From: Gracilariopsis chorda
Taxonomy: Eukaryota > Rhodophyta > Florideophyceae > Gracilariales > Gracilariaceae
Assembly (NCBI GenBank): GCA_003194525.1
Contig: NBIV01000008.1
Span: forward strand, 434,001-498,000
Direction: 5' to 3'
DNA: 64,000 nucleotides
In this document: positions 10,093 to 19,780 of the stretch, piece after piece
Layout: each line of letters opens with the position of its first letter
How positions within the stretch are numbered: position 1 is the first letter of the stretch
Program-made: the position numbers and the translations under genes
The notes under the pieces: model-generated
Told to the model about the DNA's origin: nothing
Database searches by the model: none
What the model saw: only the letters and a program-made list of their open reading frames with translations

Positions 10093-10641
10093 CACGTGGC
10101 CACCGCATCGCAGCTCCGCCACGTGGCCACCGCGCCACGTCGCCAGCTCGCACGGCGCCCGGCGCGCAAGTGCGTGTTAACTAACGCGCCGGCACCGGCG
10201 CGCCGCGCGTTGCGCAACCCGAAACGCGCATTGCGCATCGCCGCCGCGCAGGGAGCAAAAACCGCTAAAAGCGCCTCGCGCGCGCAGCCGCGCGCGCGCC
10301 AAACCGATCTCGCGAACGCCGCCGCCGCACGTGATCCCGCGCACCGCTCTTAAACGCCCCTCCAAAAGTTACCTCTTTTGCACTCCACATGACGTAACGT
10401 CCGTCCGCACAGCCGCCCCGACGCGTGCGCGCGCGCTTCCGTCCGGCCTCGCCGCTCTTACCACCTCACCCCGCGCCCCCCCCCCGCTCCGAGAACCCCC
10501 GCTTTTCACAACCCCTCTTTCACAACCCCGCCCGCTTCCGCCTTCACCCCCGCATTTCTTTCCCCTCTCCCGCAATCAAGAACAATACCGCCACACGCAC
10601 ACCCCCGCCAACTACACCAAACACTACACCAAACCACGTGT
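10093..10641. promoter_or_regulatory. Cluster of four CACGTG (G-box) palindromes
   Basis: CACGTG occurs at 10093-10098, 10120-10125, 10328-10333 and 10636-10641. The first two sit in a repeated CCACGTGGCCACCGC context. CACGTG is the core bound by bHLH and bZIP factors in many eukaryotes. The cluster lies 0.6-1.2 kb upstream of the nitrate transporter, so a role in its control is possible but not shown. Confidence 0.35.
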
Positions 10642-11179
10642 ACCGTCTTACAAACGCCTATTGCAGTATTGCAGTGATTGCTGTAGTACCGAAGGCACCG
10701 TTCCCCACCCGCCACCGCAACCCCACACTCATACAGCTGCCTCAAACCGCACACCACCTTCAAATCCGCATCACCCGGCCCAGCTGTTGCAACCGCAATC
10801 GCAACATCTTCAACGCACCTCGCAAAATGCCGCAATGCGCCGCTCTACCCCGTGCTCACTGTCGCAAGCGCCCCGTTTGCTTCGTCACGCGTGCCACATG
10901 CGCCGTGTCGCACGCGCCGTGAACAGCTGCTGCGCACATCCAGTGCTTGGCCCTCCACTGTTACTCCGTTGTGCTCCACTGTCGCAACCGGCACGCTCCG
11001 TATCCCGCCCGCCGCCCTCATCGCCAGAGTACTTAACCTCCCCCCCAGACGGCCGCCATCCCCACCTCTTTCCTCCCAGCACCCTGTCCTCCAATTCCCC
11101 CGCCCTCACCCCCCCCTCCTCCTTCCCCTTCAACGGCCCTCCTATTCCTCAGAGTCGACTAACAGACACTCTGAGAGCG

Positions 11180-11201
11180 CAGCAGCAGCAGCAGCAGCAG
11201 C
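11180..11201 (+). repeat. CAG trinucleotide repeat in the NRT2 leader
   Basis: About seven CAG units lie some 67 bp upstream of the transporter ATG, probably within the 5' UTR. Confidence 0.7.
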
Positions 11202-11267
11202 GGAGACACATATCATACATACATATTACGCTCGAGATCCTTTTGGATTAACACTACATTCGAGACA

Positions 11268-12734
11268 ATGGCTTCTACTACCGATCCTGCCGCCGCCCCC
11301 GTCGAGGATGTTCCCACTACTGAAGACAAGTACCAGTTCTCCCTGCCGGTCGATGACGTAGGAAAGGCCAAGGTGCTCCGCATCTTCAGTATCCGTCGTC
11401 CGCACATGAGAGCCTTCCACTTTGCCTGGTTCTCGTTCTTCCTTGCCTTCTTCGGATGGTTCGCACTCGCCCCCCTCCAAAAGGGAATTCGTGACGCCGG
11501 CTTCATCGACGGTCTTACCAATGGCTCCCGTTTCAAAACGCAGAACATCATCGCTGTGCTCGGAACCATTATCATGCGTCTTGCCGTCGGTCCGTTCTGC
11601 GATCGTTTCGGACCTCGTACCGCTCAATCCCTCTTGCTCTCCATATTCTCCTTGCCGGTGTTCCTGGTTGCCACCGCCACCAAGTACTGGCAATGGACCA
11701 CTGCCCGTTTCTTCATCGGTTTCATCGGTGCCGCTTTCGTCGTCACCCAGTTCTGGACCTCCATCATGTTCTCCTCCAACATTGTGGCTACAGCTAATGC
11801 TACTTCTGGAGGATGGGGTAACCTTGGAGGTGGTGTCACCAACGCCCTCATGCCTCTTGTCAAGAAGGGTATGACCAAGGCCGCTGGAGGAAACGAGAAC
11901 CGTGGATGGCGTCTATCCATGATTTTCCCCGGTATCGCGCTTGTAGCGACTTCGATTGCTATGTTCTTCCTCTCTGACGATCTGCCGCAGGGTAACTACG
12001 CCGATCTGCTCAAGGAAGGAAAGAAGAAGAAGACCAATCCGTTCAAGGCCATGGGCAAGGCTGCTACCAACTGGAGGGTGTGGATTCTTTTCCTTCTCTA
12101 CGCCGCCTGCTTCGGAATCGAATTGGTGATGAATGGTAATCTTGCCACCTACTTCAGTGACGACAAAATTGAGGCTTTCGGTCTTGACGAGTCTACTGCC
12201 GGACTTATCGCCGGTCTGTTCGGTTTGATGAACTTCTTTGCGCGTTCCGTGGGAGGAATTCTGTCTGACGTGATGGCTCACAAGTTTGGCATGCGTGGGC
12301 GTCTGTGGGCGTTCTTCTTTGTGCAGCTGTGTGAAGGAATCATGTTTGTGGTGTTCTCGCGTATCCGTGTGCTCGGAGGCGCTATCCCCGCCCTGATCGG
12401 TTTCTCGCTGTTTGTGCAGATGGCTGAGGGTTGCACCTTCGGTGTGGTGCCGTTTGTGGACCCGCCCATCACCGGTGCCATTGCCGGTATCGTCGGAGCT
12501 GGAGGAAACTTTGGTGCTGTTATTGGAAACTTGTTCCTGGCGCCCAAGAAGGTGAGGGGTATCTCCAACGGGTTCCGTACCCTTGGATTCATTGTCATTG
12601 GCTCGGCTTTCCTGATTCCGCTGCTGCACTTCCCGCAGTACGGATCAATGTTCCTCAAGCCCAAGCAACAGAAGATTGTCGAGGACATCGCTGACGAGGT
12701 GGCGGAGGAGGAAGCTGCGGCTGCAAGCCAGTAA
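11268..12734 (+). CDS. NRT2: High-affinity nitrate/nitrite transporter, NRT2/NNP family
   Basis: A complete 488-residue major facilitator with about 12 hydrophobic segments, the usual length for this family. It imports nitrate with protons across the plasma membrane. The MFS loop signature G-P-F-C-D-R-F-G-P-R lies at residues about 108-117 between TM2 and TM3. Both nitrate signatures are present: G-G-W-G-N-L-G-G-G-V at about 180-190 (TM5) and A-G-G-N-F-G-A-V-I-G at about 411-420 (TM11). The central cytoplasmic loop after TM6 is Lys-rich (K-E-G-K-K-K-K-T). The C-terminus is short, acidic and Ala/Glu-rich. No intron interrupts it. The ATG at 11268 is followed by a disordered Ala/Pro/Asp leader and fits the algal proteins. 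G-box-like sites upstream may be regulatory. Confidence 0.96.
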   Translation: MASTTDPAAAPVEDVPTTEDKYQFSLPVDDVGKAKVLRIFSIRRPHMRAFHFAWFSFFLAFFGWFALAPLQKGIRDAGFIDGLTNGSRFKTQNIIAVLGTIIMRLAVGPFCDRFGPRTAQSLLLSIFSLPVFLVATATKYWQWTTARFFIGFIGAAFVVTQFWTSIMFSSNIVATANATSGGWGNLGGGVTNALMPLVKKGMTKAAGGNENRGWRLSMIFPGIALVATSIAMFFLSDDLPQGNYADLLKEGKKKKTNPFKAMGKAATNWRVWILFLLYAACFGIELVMNGNLATYFSDDKIEAFGLDESTAGLIAGLFGLMNFFARSVGGILSDVMAHKFGMRGRLWAFFFVQLCEGIMFVVFSRIRVLGGAIPALIGFSLFVQMAEGCTFGVVPFVDPPITGAIAGIVGAGGNFGAVIGNLFLAPKKVRGISNGFRTLGFIVIGSAFLIPLLHFPQYGSMFLKPKQQKIVEDIADEVAEEEAAAASQ

Positions 12735-15197
12735 TGTAACTTAGTATTTGTTTGTTGTTCCGTAATAACTCTCATGTTTTTGTTTTCGGCTTTCCGCTGA
12801 ATGAGTGAACCCGCATTTCTCTACCATGACAGTGGTGTTTATTAATTATAGCTTCTCTACGTTGCTGAGCGCTGCCCCTCAACTCTCTCTGTTGATGGCG
12901 CTTTTTGGCAATGGTGTGGAGCAATCGAGGTTATAGTTGTACTGTATGTACCTCACTCGGACGGTTTGCTTATCTTTTTTTTCGAGCTTGTTTGAATAAC
13001 GATCTGTGCTGTTGGTGCTTCTGATACTGCTGAGAAATGGTTGCGGTCTTTCCCCCCCCCCCCTTTTTTTTTTCGTAAAACCCTACACGGTTCTTTGTTA
13101 GCATCCCAATTTGCAATGCGTGGGTGCTACCCCACTCATATAAACAGCGATGTGTTTGAGAGGCAGTGAATTGCGTGTGCGCGTTGGCAGTGCTAACGTA
13201 GCACTGGTGTGTGCGGCTCCAGGGCGCGGGGCACCAGTTCATGCATGACCGAAGAAGCACACGCAAAGCATGAGCAACGACGTGCGTCGAACGTGAGGGT
13301 GAGGAGTTGGCAGACGCTGACAGCTTGTGACGCGACAAGCTCCGTTCCCGATGGTGCAGCCTTACTGGATAAGGGTTAGCGCTCAGAAGGGCTTTACTTG
13401 ACAGGGCTTAAGTTGAAACGAATTTTCTGCCAAAAAGGTGGCTGAAGATGAGGAAAACCTGTTTTTCTTTTTTGTAATTAGCCAAATTTTGGTTTTGTAA
13501 AAATTTGACTTCTAGTACAGATCCAAATTAAGGCAGAAAACAGAGTATGTCTATCAAGATGTCAATTGCAGGAGCTTTGGGTCTTGGGAGTGCCAAAATC
13601 GGCAAAAATATACCCTTCGTAGCTTTAATTAAGTGGCTGCAAACTTGAATGTGAAGTACTCAAGGATAAAAGCTTTTGCGTCTTCCGTTTAGAAGAATGA
13701 ATAGTAGATAGGCCGTACAAAGAAGCGTTTTAGTTTTGGTTAACGTTTATTGTGTCTTGCATCAAACGCGTTTGGCATAGCATTCCGTTAAGGAAAGCAA
13801 GAACGTTTGTTATGTTAACAGTGCGGCAACTACAAAGTTAGTTTTTGCCATAGTTCGCACTATTGCGGTGTATACTAACAAGATTCAGTGCCACTATGCC
13901 AAAACAGAACACAAGTTTCAAGAGACGATAAGAAGTCCAGGCTTTGTCTTTGTTTCAAGTTAAGCCCTTCTCTGTCTACCATCGGTGCGGGAGATACCAA
14001 AAGCGTTTGCAAAATTACAATCTTTAATATCTTGAATGTGTTCCAAGTTGCCCTTCTGACCGCTACCCGCATTAGGATTAAAGGGGGCGAAGGGTGAGGG
14101 CTGAGAGCGTATCGCGTGGTACGGAGTCTGTACGCTTATTCTGTAGTATCTACGGAGTGTGTACGGACGTGGGCCACGTCTGTGTATCGAGATGGTGCGG
14201 GGTGGGGTCTTGGGCGGACAGTGCAAGAGCGTAGTCGATAAGCAGCCAATATGAAAACGCGCATTGCGCTAACCACCTGACTTGCGTTCTCTCAAAAAAC
14301 ATGTCGCAGCGGCCATATCGAGACGCTCTCTCTGCGTTCGTAAGCGCCGCCGCGCTTGCTCCGCTTTCGCAGTGCGCGCGATACGTCACGCCTGCGTGTC
14401 CGCCACCCGCGCAACTCACGTGAGCTCAGGTGCCTGACGCAATTTCCACGTAAGGCCAGCGCTTGCTCCCTGTCATCTGCGCGCCCAATTGAACGCGCCC
14501 GTCGCCAATTGCGCCGCTCGTCAAATTCCGTCTGCGACGTCGCCAGCGCGCTGCGACATATGCCACGTTCACACGTCGCCACGCAACACACGTCGCCGCG
14601 CCCACCGCTGCGCGCGCGCGCCGTGCCGCACGTCTCACCTCAACATCGCCGTTTCTCCACGTGCGCCGCTTCGATTGGCGCGTACAAAAGAAGCGCGTGC
14701 AAAATCATCCAACCAACGCACGCCGCGAACTACAACAATACGTTCAGCTCACAACTGTAACCAACCGTCACCTGAACACAATGCCTTCGCCCCCGTCTCA
14801 TCCTATCATATACCGCACGGACAAAACGAGCATTTCCGTCTCAGAAGCGCACACACCCCCCACCCCCCCCCTCTCCCACATCGCCTCTCCCGAAAATCTT
14901 GCCCCCCCCCGTTTTCGCCGTCGCCTACACCTTCCGCAACGGGACAGTCGCCTTTTTTTGCAGTCGTGAACACCTTCCGCCGCGACAGAGTTCCCCACCA
15001 CCAGCCCCCTTTCGCACTCATTTCACCATTTCCGACCGACAGCGTCGCCTTTTTTGTCACCCAACTCATTTCACGTCTCCACCGACAGGGAGCAACTCTC
15101 TTCCTGCCTCGCTCATGAAGCTTCATTGCATCTCAATGCGCACTGAGCGCTCAGCTCGCTCTCCAAATCTTTACCTTCGCTTAGCCGTTCTCACCGC
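12735..15197. other. Intergenic region between NRT2 and cyclin copy 2
   Basis: No gene is supported. The first 1.3 kb is AT-richer spacer with a C/T homopolymer pair near 13050-13073. From about 14,100 the DNA becomes GC-rich with C-runs at about 14,905. Short open frames encode no recognisable motif. The end contains the core promoter of the cyclin gene. Confidence 0.45.
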
Positions 15198-15204
15198 TAT
15201 ATAA
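15198..15204 (+). promoter_or_regulatory. TATA box upstream of cyclin copy 2
   Basis: TATATAA lies in a C-rich context 377 bp upstream of the chosen ATG at 15581. Spacing implies a leader of roughly 350 nt. Confidence 0.45.
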
Positions 15205-15580
15205 CCCGCCCTCTTGGGTCCCTCCTTCTCAAGCTCTTGTCCGTCGCACACTCACACCCACCTCCACCCCACCCCCTCCAATCTCCCCCCTCCCCCGTCT
15301 GTCTGTGCCTTGGCTCATCGCACTGCGTATCGATCCACTTGGCCCCCTTCGCTTTTGCTTGTGGACACTCCACACTGCCTCGCTTCGCCTCCCTGTGGAG
15401 CACGCAAGTTCACATACAGCCTGCTCATCAATCAAAGCACCCTGTAGCTTGCACACCTGGAACCCCCTGCCGGACACGAACATCACCCCCTTCAACATTC
15501 CCCCTACCCTACTCCCCCTTCCTCGTTCACTCTACCCGCCGTCGCCTGCCTTTGCCGTGTCGATCACAACAACCAACAAA

Positions 15581-16969
15581 ATGATCCACGCGAAGAGCAC
15601 CACCTCAACCACCATCACCTCCCGCACCCCGTCTCCGTCTCCGCGCCACGGCAACAACTCCGAGGCCCAACCCAAATGCGGATCGCCCTCCATCTCCACC
15701 GCGGAATCCACCCCGTCAAACAACCGCACCCCCCGCCGCCGCACCACCGCCATGTCGCCCTCCTTCAACATCCCCTTGATCAATTGCCTGCCCGCCCTGC
15801 TCATGGTCCTGAACACCGCCTTGCACAACCGCGCAGAAAAGGGCGAGCAATGGCTCAATGCCGCCTGTGCGTCGCGTGGCCCCTTCGACTTGGCCCTCGT
15901 GGTTCCACTGGTACCAAAGCCAATGCTATCCGGCTTGACGGTCTCTCAGATCGGCCATATGTACCGCGCAGCACTGGGCGTATCTCGCTCGCCGTTTGAT
16001 CTGCTCTCGGGCTCGGCCACTTTGAATGGAGTTGTGCACCACATTGTGCGCCACACAAACGTGTCACGAAGTGCGCTCGTCATTGCCGCAGTCTATATCG
16101 ATCGTCTCACCGCGGCTGTGCCACACATGTTTGTCACGCGCACCAACATCCAGAGGCTCTTCGCCGTTGCCTTTGTCTTGGCTGCAAAGTGGCTCGAGGA
16201 CATTTTCTTCCCGTCCAACTGCTTTGCAGATTTCTTCGGTATGCACCCTGTGGAAATGGGTCAACTGGAGAGGTGGTTCGCCGCCTCCATAGGATACAGG
16301 CTGTTTGTGAGCACGGAGCAATTTCACGATGCCCAGGTGGCGTTGATGGCGGAGGCCCTGGATTCTGACTCGGGCCTCCACGTGTTCCACAGCCTGTTAC
16401 ATCACAACATCGCCTTCGTCCAAAAGGCGCTTCACATGGCGCCATCGTGGAAGGAGCTTGCTGTCCAACCGCCGGCGCCGTGCGATAATGCGATGTTATG
16501 GGGAAGTATCTGGCAAACGGCGGGCCGATTAGTGGAGACGCCCGGCGAAGAGAGCGCCCTGGACGACGCGCCTGGTGACGCTGTTGGGTGCAATTGTGTC
16601 CGAACGGAGCGCCGGATGGTGAGAGGTCAGGAGGTGGTGCAGGAACTGGCGCGAGTGCAGCTGGCGCACGACTTCTCGGTAACTCCCGAGGGACTGTTTG
16701 CACGTCATTGGCAGCGGTACTTCACGGAGATCGGGCTGGTCCGCTACGCCAAGCTAGATAGGATCGCGAGGGATGAGTGGGTGGAAAACCTGATCCTCCC
16801 TCCGCTCGAACATCCGGAGGAACCATGGGGCTCCTGGTGGCCCAAGGTGGAAGTGCCTCCCGCCGAAGAGGACGAACGCGACAGCTGTTCCTTTGATTTG
16901 GAAGCGTTTATCATGCAAGCTGCCGCCGCACCTGGACTGTCGGCCGGGAGAACACTGGCGCCGGATTGA
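15581..16969 (+). CDS. PHO80-like (P/U-type) cyclin, copy 2
   Basis: The protein is 462 residues if it starts at 15581, where ACAAAATGA is a good initiation context. A later in-frame ATG at 15752 starts directly at the region conserved with copy 1. The in-frame extension back to 15305 is C-rich leader. The cyclin box runs from about residue 130 to 260: R-S-P-F-D-L-L, then S-R-S-A-L-V-I-A-A-V-Y-I-D-R-L, F-A-V-A-F-V-L-A-A-K-W-L-E-D and a T-E-Q-F-H-D-A-Q segment. It would bind and activate a cyclin-dependent kinase. A second block conserved with copy 1 lies near residues 350-410 (R-Y-A-K-L, L-P-P-L-E). The N-terminal 55 residues are Ser/Thr/Pro-rich. Copy 1 lies 13 kb away on the opposite strand, so the pair arose by duplication with inversion. 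Confidence 0.9.
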   Translation: MIHAKSTTSTTITSRTPSPSPRHGNNSEAQPKCGSPSISTAESTPSNNRTPRRRTTAMSPSFNIPLINCLPALLMVLNTALHNRAEKGEQWLNAACASRGPFDLALVVPLVPKPMLSGLTVSQIGHMYRAALGVSRSPFDLLSGSATLNGVVHHIVRHTNVSRSALVIAAVYIDRLTAAVPHMFVTRTNIQRLFAVAFVLAAKWLEDIFFPSNCFADFFGMHPVEMGQLERWFAASIGYRLFVSTEQFHDAQVALMAEALDSDSGLHVFHSLLHHNIAFVQKALHMAPSWKELAVQPPAPCDNAMLWGSIWQTAGRLVETPGEESALDDAPGDAVGCNCVRTERRMVRGQEVVQELARVQLAHDFSVTPEGLFARHWQRYFTEIGLVRYAKLDRIARDEWVENLILPPLEHPEEPWGSWWPKVEVPPAEEDERDSCSFDLEAFIMQAAAAPGLSAGRTLAPD

Positions 16970-17941
16970 TGGTCACCAATGGACAAATGCGTGACAGTGA
17001 AGCCAAATTTACGCCTTTGCTGTTTGTTTTCGTCCAGGGCGGCATAATTCAGATGGGCCAGCCGTTTCCAAGGTGTGACGGAGAGATCCGTTGGGGGTGT
17101 CGATGATTCTCGAGAAGATTGGTGAAGATTCTTCGAGTGCTCATGAAACCGATTACAGGGATGCAAAGTCATCAAGGCTTTAGGACATCAACCAGTGTCT
17201 TTCGGACAAAAGCCTCAGCAAAGGCAAGGCAAGACAGGAGATTATAGATTTCAACTATTTTTGTCACTATCACAGCATGCATGATGCTGAGTTTGTCATT
17301 GTACGACAGTTTATGCGGGACCAAGAAGAGCAGCTTTGGAGCGATCTTTGTTTGGCTTGGGAAGCGCGCGACCTTACACGAGCCAAAGCCGCGATGCAAA
17401 AAAGTATGTAGCGTAGGAAAAGATAGCTAGAAGTCGAGAGAAGCCGTGGTACGGGCCCGGTAGTTCTAGAGTTCCTCAAGTGAGGATGGGCAAGTGAGGG
17501 TGGGCGGGCTAAGAAACATGGACTAGAAGGAAAAGGGTGATCCAAGGTTCTCGCTCATATCTACTATACTCTACTGTAAGGCTGATTGACAAAACGAACG
17601 GACGGAGAACTGGGTTGCGTTGCATTTCACGTCTTGTACGCGTGTACACGATTCATGGTCGGGCCATTTTCATTCTAGCTACTAGGCAACGCCCTCGATC
17701 TCCGCAAATCTGCTTCGCCATCTATAAATTTCAGAAGATGACATTTTGGTCACTGTGACCATCACCTGGCAGAAGTGGCATTTTAAGAGCCACCCCCCTG
17801 AGGTTACATAAGTTACTCCAGTAACTCCACGCATTGTTTGAATGCCAACTCGCTACTCGGAATCTGCGAGTTCCATGGCCACCATGCTTCTTATGTCTTT
17901 CCACGGAGCAACGTACCATCTCAGTTCGCGACGGAGCAGTA
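16970..17941. other. Intergenic region before the membrane protein gene
   Basis: No gene supported. Short minus-strand frames in 16744-17545 are antisense shadows or chance. The in-frame extension of the next gene from 17834 to 17941 encodes Cys-rich sequence and is probably leader. Confidence 0.4.
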
Positions 17942-19624
17942 ATGGAAAGCCATCAAGCATCGCCAAGCCGTCTATCACGCGAAAGCCATCCAGCAAAGCC
18001 AACCGAGACGTTGTTTGGTGGGTGGCAGTACCGTCAAATTGTACAGCTTTTTGTTCAAAACCTGGGCGATTGCCTTCTAGGAGAAGAGCACTATCAGCGT
18101 ATCCTCTCGTATGGTGAGCGTAAGACTGGAGCAGAGCAGAGATCTCTCCGCAATTTCGGTCAGCACGTACACTGGAATACGACAATCTATCAAAAGTGGC
18201 GGAGCCATCCGCAGTTCTCGCAAGTTTTGACAACATTCTTCACCCATACTGATGGATCAGAAACGCAGGAAGAGCAGGAGGCTAATGGTAAATCTCGCGC
18301 TGAGGATGTTATCTCTAGATTTGACAACGGCGAGATGGAGTTTGTGTTTGAGGAGGTCGTTAGTGTTATTGATCACGGTGGCCTATACGATCAGTACACG
18401 ATGGACACAAAAACAGAGCGATATGTTGAGCTTGTTAAGTTCTTTACGCCTCTACAATGCGCGAAGAACGAAATCAACTTAACCGCGGTATTGTACACAA
18501 AGCTTAGCTTTATTGTGCAGCACTTCATTAACGATGTTTCCTCCGTGGAAACATCCCCTCAAACCGTCAACATGGTGCTGATATGCTGCATGCTCCTGGT
18601 TGGACAAGCTTCAGCAATTACGGCTTCCGGAACACCTTGGTTGTTAAATGCCTTCTTGGTCATGACTGTGGACTCGTCAGAAGGTAGCATGAGATCCCTA
18701 TCACTTGTACTGCAAAAGGACTGCAATAGTCTATACCAGATGAGCTGGACGATGGGGTTGCTCAAAATCAAGCAAAGTGATCAGGAGGAGGAAATCACTT
18801 CTTCAATGACCATAGAAGAAGGCAGGGCATACAAGCGCTTGTTGAATGGCGGAAATGTCTCTAATGAAATGTACACGCGCCTGCGCACTTTGTCGATTAT
18901 GATGATGAGCGAGGGAATAATTGTGCAGAGTGACGGGGTGACGCGCTTGCTGCGCGGACAGATTGCAGGAGACGAGGAGGCTGTTAGAGAAGTGGAAGGT
19001 TTTCTGAGAATTGCCGAGACTAAGAACGGCTTCATCAGAGGGCAACGTCGGAACCGGTTATTGGTTTGGTTAGCGCGTCTGTATCTGGTAGTAACGGCTG
19101 CTTTGAGTATTTTTGTGGCGGCTGAGAATGTCGGCAACAGAGATAATTTATTCGAAAGAATCACTGATGGTCTCGCTACTGTGACGGCTTGTTGGTTTAC
19201 CATGCTTGGCCTGAGGAAAGTGCAAAGTGACGACGAGAAGATTATTCGACACATGGTGCTGGGTATTATACCCATCCAACACGCAGACGAACTGGTATCG
19301 TACCTACAAACCGATGCTGAGACACTCAAGGTGGCACTTAGCCGCAACGTCCAAGACTACGCGTGGCTCAGCCCCAACCAATGTTGCTTCGTAAAGGGAA
19401 AGGCAATTGGCAACTTGGAGGTTTTAGGGGGCTTGGACGCGTTTTCATGTGACCGTGCAGGCTTGTTGGAGGTAGACAAAGGAGTGGTGTATGACGTTGT
19501 GAACGCGATGCTTGGCCAAGGAAAGAAAGACGGTGAGAATTATCATGTGATGGGTTGGTCCAGAAGCACCAAGTGGTTCATTGCGAATCGGGTGCCAGAT
19601 AACTGTGTGGTGGCTGGTTCTTAG
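17942..19624 (+). CDS. Unrecognised multi-pass membrane protein (about 560 aa)
   Basis: I choose the ATG at 17942 (M-E-S-H-Q-A-S) because the earlier in-frame ATG at 17834 adds 36 unlikely residues. The N-terminal half is soluble, with mixed charge and aromatic residues (F-G-G-W-Q-Y-R-Q-I-V-Q-L-F). Hydrophobic, membrane-like segments lie at about residues 235-265 (V-L-I-C-C-M-L-L-V-G and the following W-L-L-N-A-F-L-V-M), 380-405 (L-L-V-W-L-A-R-L-Y-L-V-V-T-A-A-L) and 420-440. I recognise no family. The gene abuts the Harbinger element: its TAG stop takes TA from the TTA target duplication and G from the first base of the transposon. The unoccupied site would also read TAG, so the protein end is unchanged. 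Confidence 0.75.
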   Translation: MESHQASPSRLSRESHPAKPTETLFGGWQYRQIVQLFVQNLGDCLLGEEHYQRILSYGERKTGAEQRSLRNFGQHVHWNTTIYQKWRSHPQFSQVLTTFFTHTDGSETQEEQEANGKSRAEDVISRFDNGEMEFVFEEVVSVIDHGGLYDQYTMDTKTERYVELVKFFTPLQCAKNEINLTAVLYTKLSFIVQHFINDVSSVETSPQTVNMVLICCMLLVGQASAITASGTPWLLNAFLVMTVDSSEGSMRSLSLVLQKDCNSLYQMSWTMGLLKIKQSDQEEEITSSMTIEEGRAYKRLLNGGNVSNEMYTRLRTLSIMMMSEGIIVQSDGVTRLLRGQIAGDEEAVREVEGFLRIAETKNGFIRGQRRNRLLVWLARLYLVVTAALSIFVAAENVGNRDNLFERITDGLATVTACWFTMLGLRKVQSDDEKIIRHMVLGIIPIQHADELVSYLQTDAETLKVALSRNVQDYAWLSPNQCCFVKGKAIGNLEVLGGLDAFSCDRAGLLEVDKGVVYDVVNAMLGQGKKDGENYHVMGWSRSTKWFIANRVPDNCVVAGS

Positions 19625-19647
19625 GGCCGTTCTATGAGTTTCTAGAT
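19624..19647 (+). repeat. Left terminal inverted repeat of the Harbinger element
   Basis: The first 15 bases are identical to the reverse complement of the right end. The following bases match with single mismatches to about position 24. Preceded by TTA. Confidence 0.85.
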
Positions 19648-19780
19648 TTTAACGGATGTAAACGTGTTACGCGGTCAACTTCAAGCTTTCAGCCAAGGCT
19701 TCATTCTATGAGTTTTTTCTTAACGCGAGCCCCATACCCTCCCAGAGACAATTCAGTACGCTTACGGCCACCCTTGCACC

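Larger units (their letters stand above)
8988..11267. promoter_or_regulatory. Divergent upstream region between the 8.2-kb gene and NRT2
   Basis: About 2.3 kb of very GC-rich DNA with long but motif-free open frames on both strands (for example 9358-10122 minus and 10331-11251 plus), which I take as chance. It contains an alternating GCGCGA tract near 9785-9810, four CACGTG palindromes between 10093 and 10641, and a CAG repeat at 11180-11201 in what is probably the 5' UTR of the nitrate transporter gene. Confidence 0.45.

Noticed and set aside
9358..10122. 254-codon minus-strand frame in the divergent promoter region
   Set aside because: GC-rich chance frame with Arg/Ala/Ser composition; overlapping frames are equally open and none has a domain.
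10331..11361. Two long plus-strand frames directly upstream of the nitrate transporter
   Set aside because: Pro/Arg/His-rich C-tract sequence that is most likely promoter and 5' UTR; the second overlaps the transporter start in another frame.
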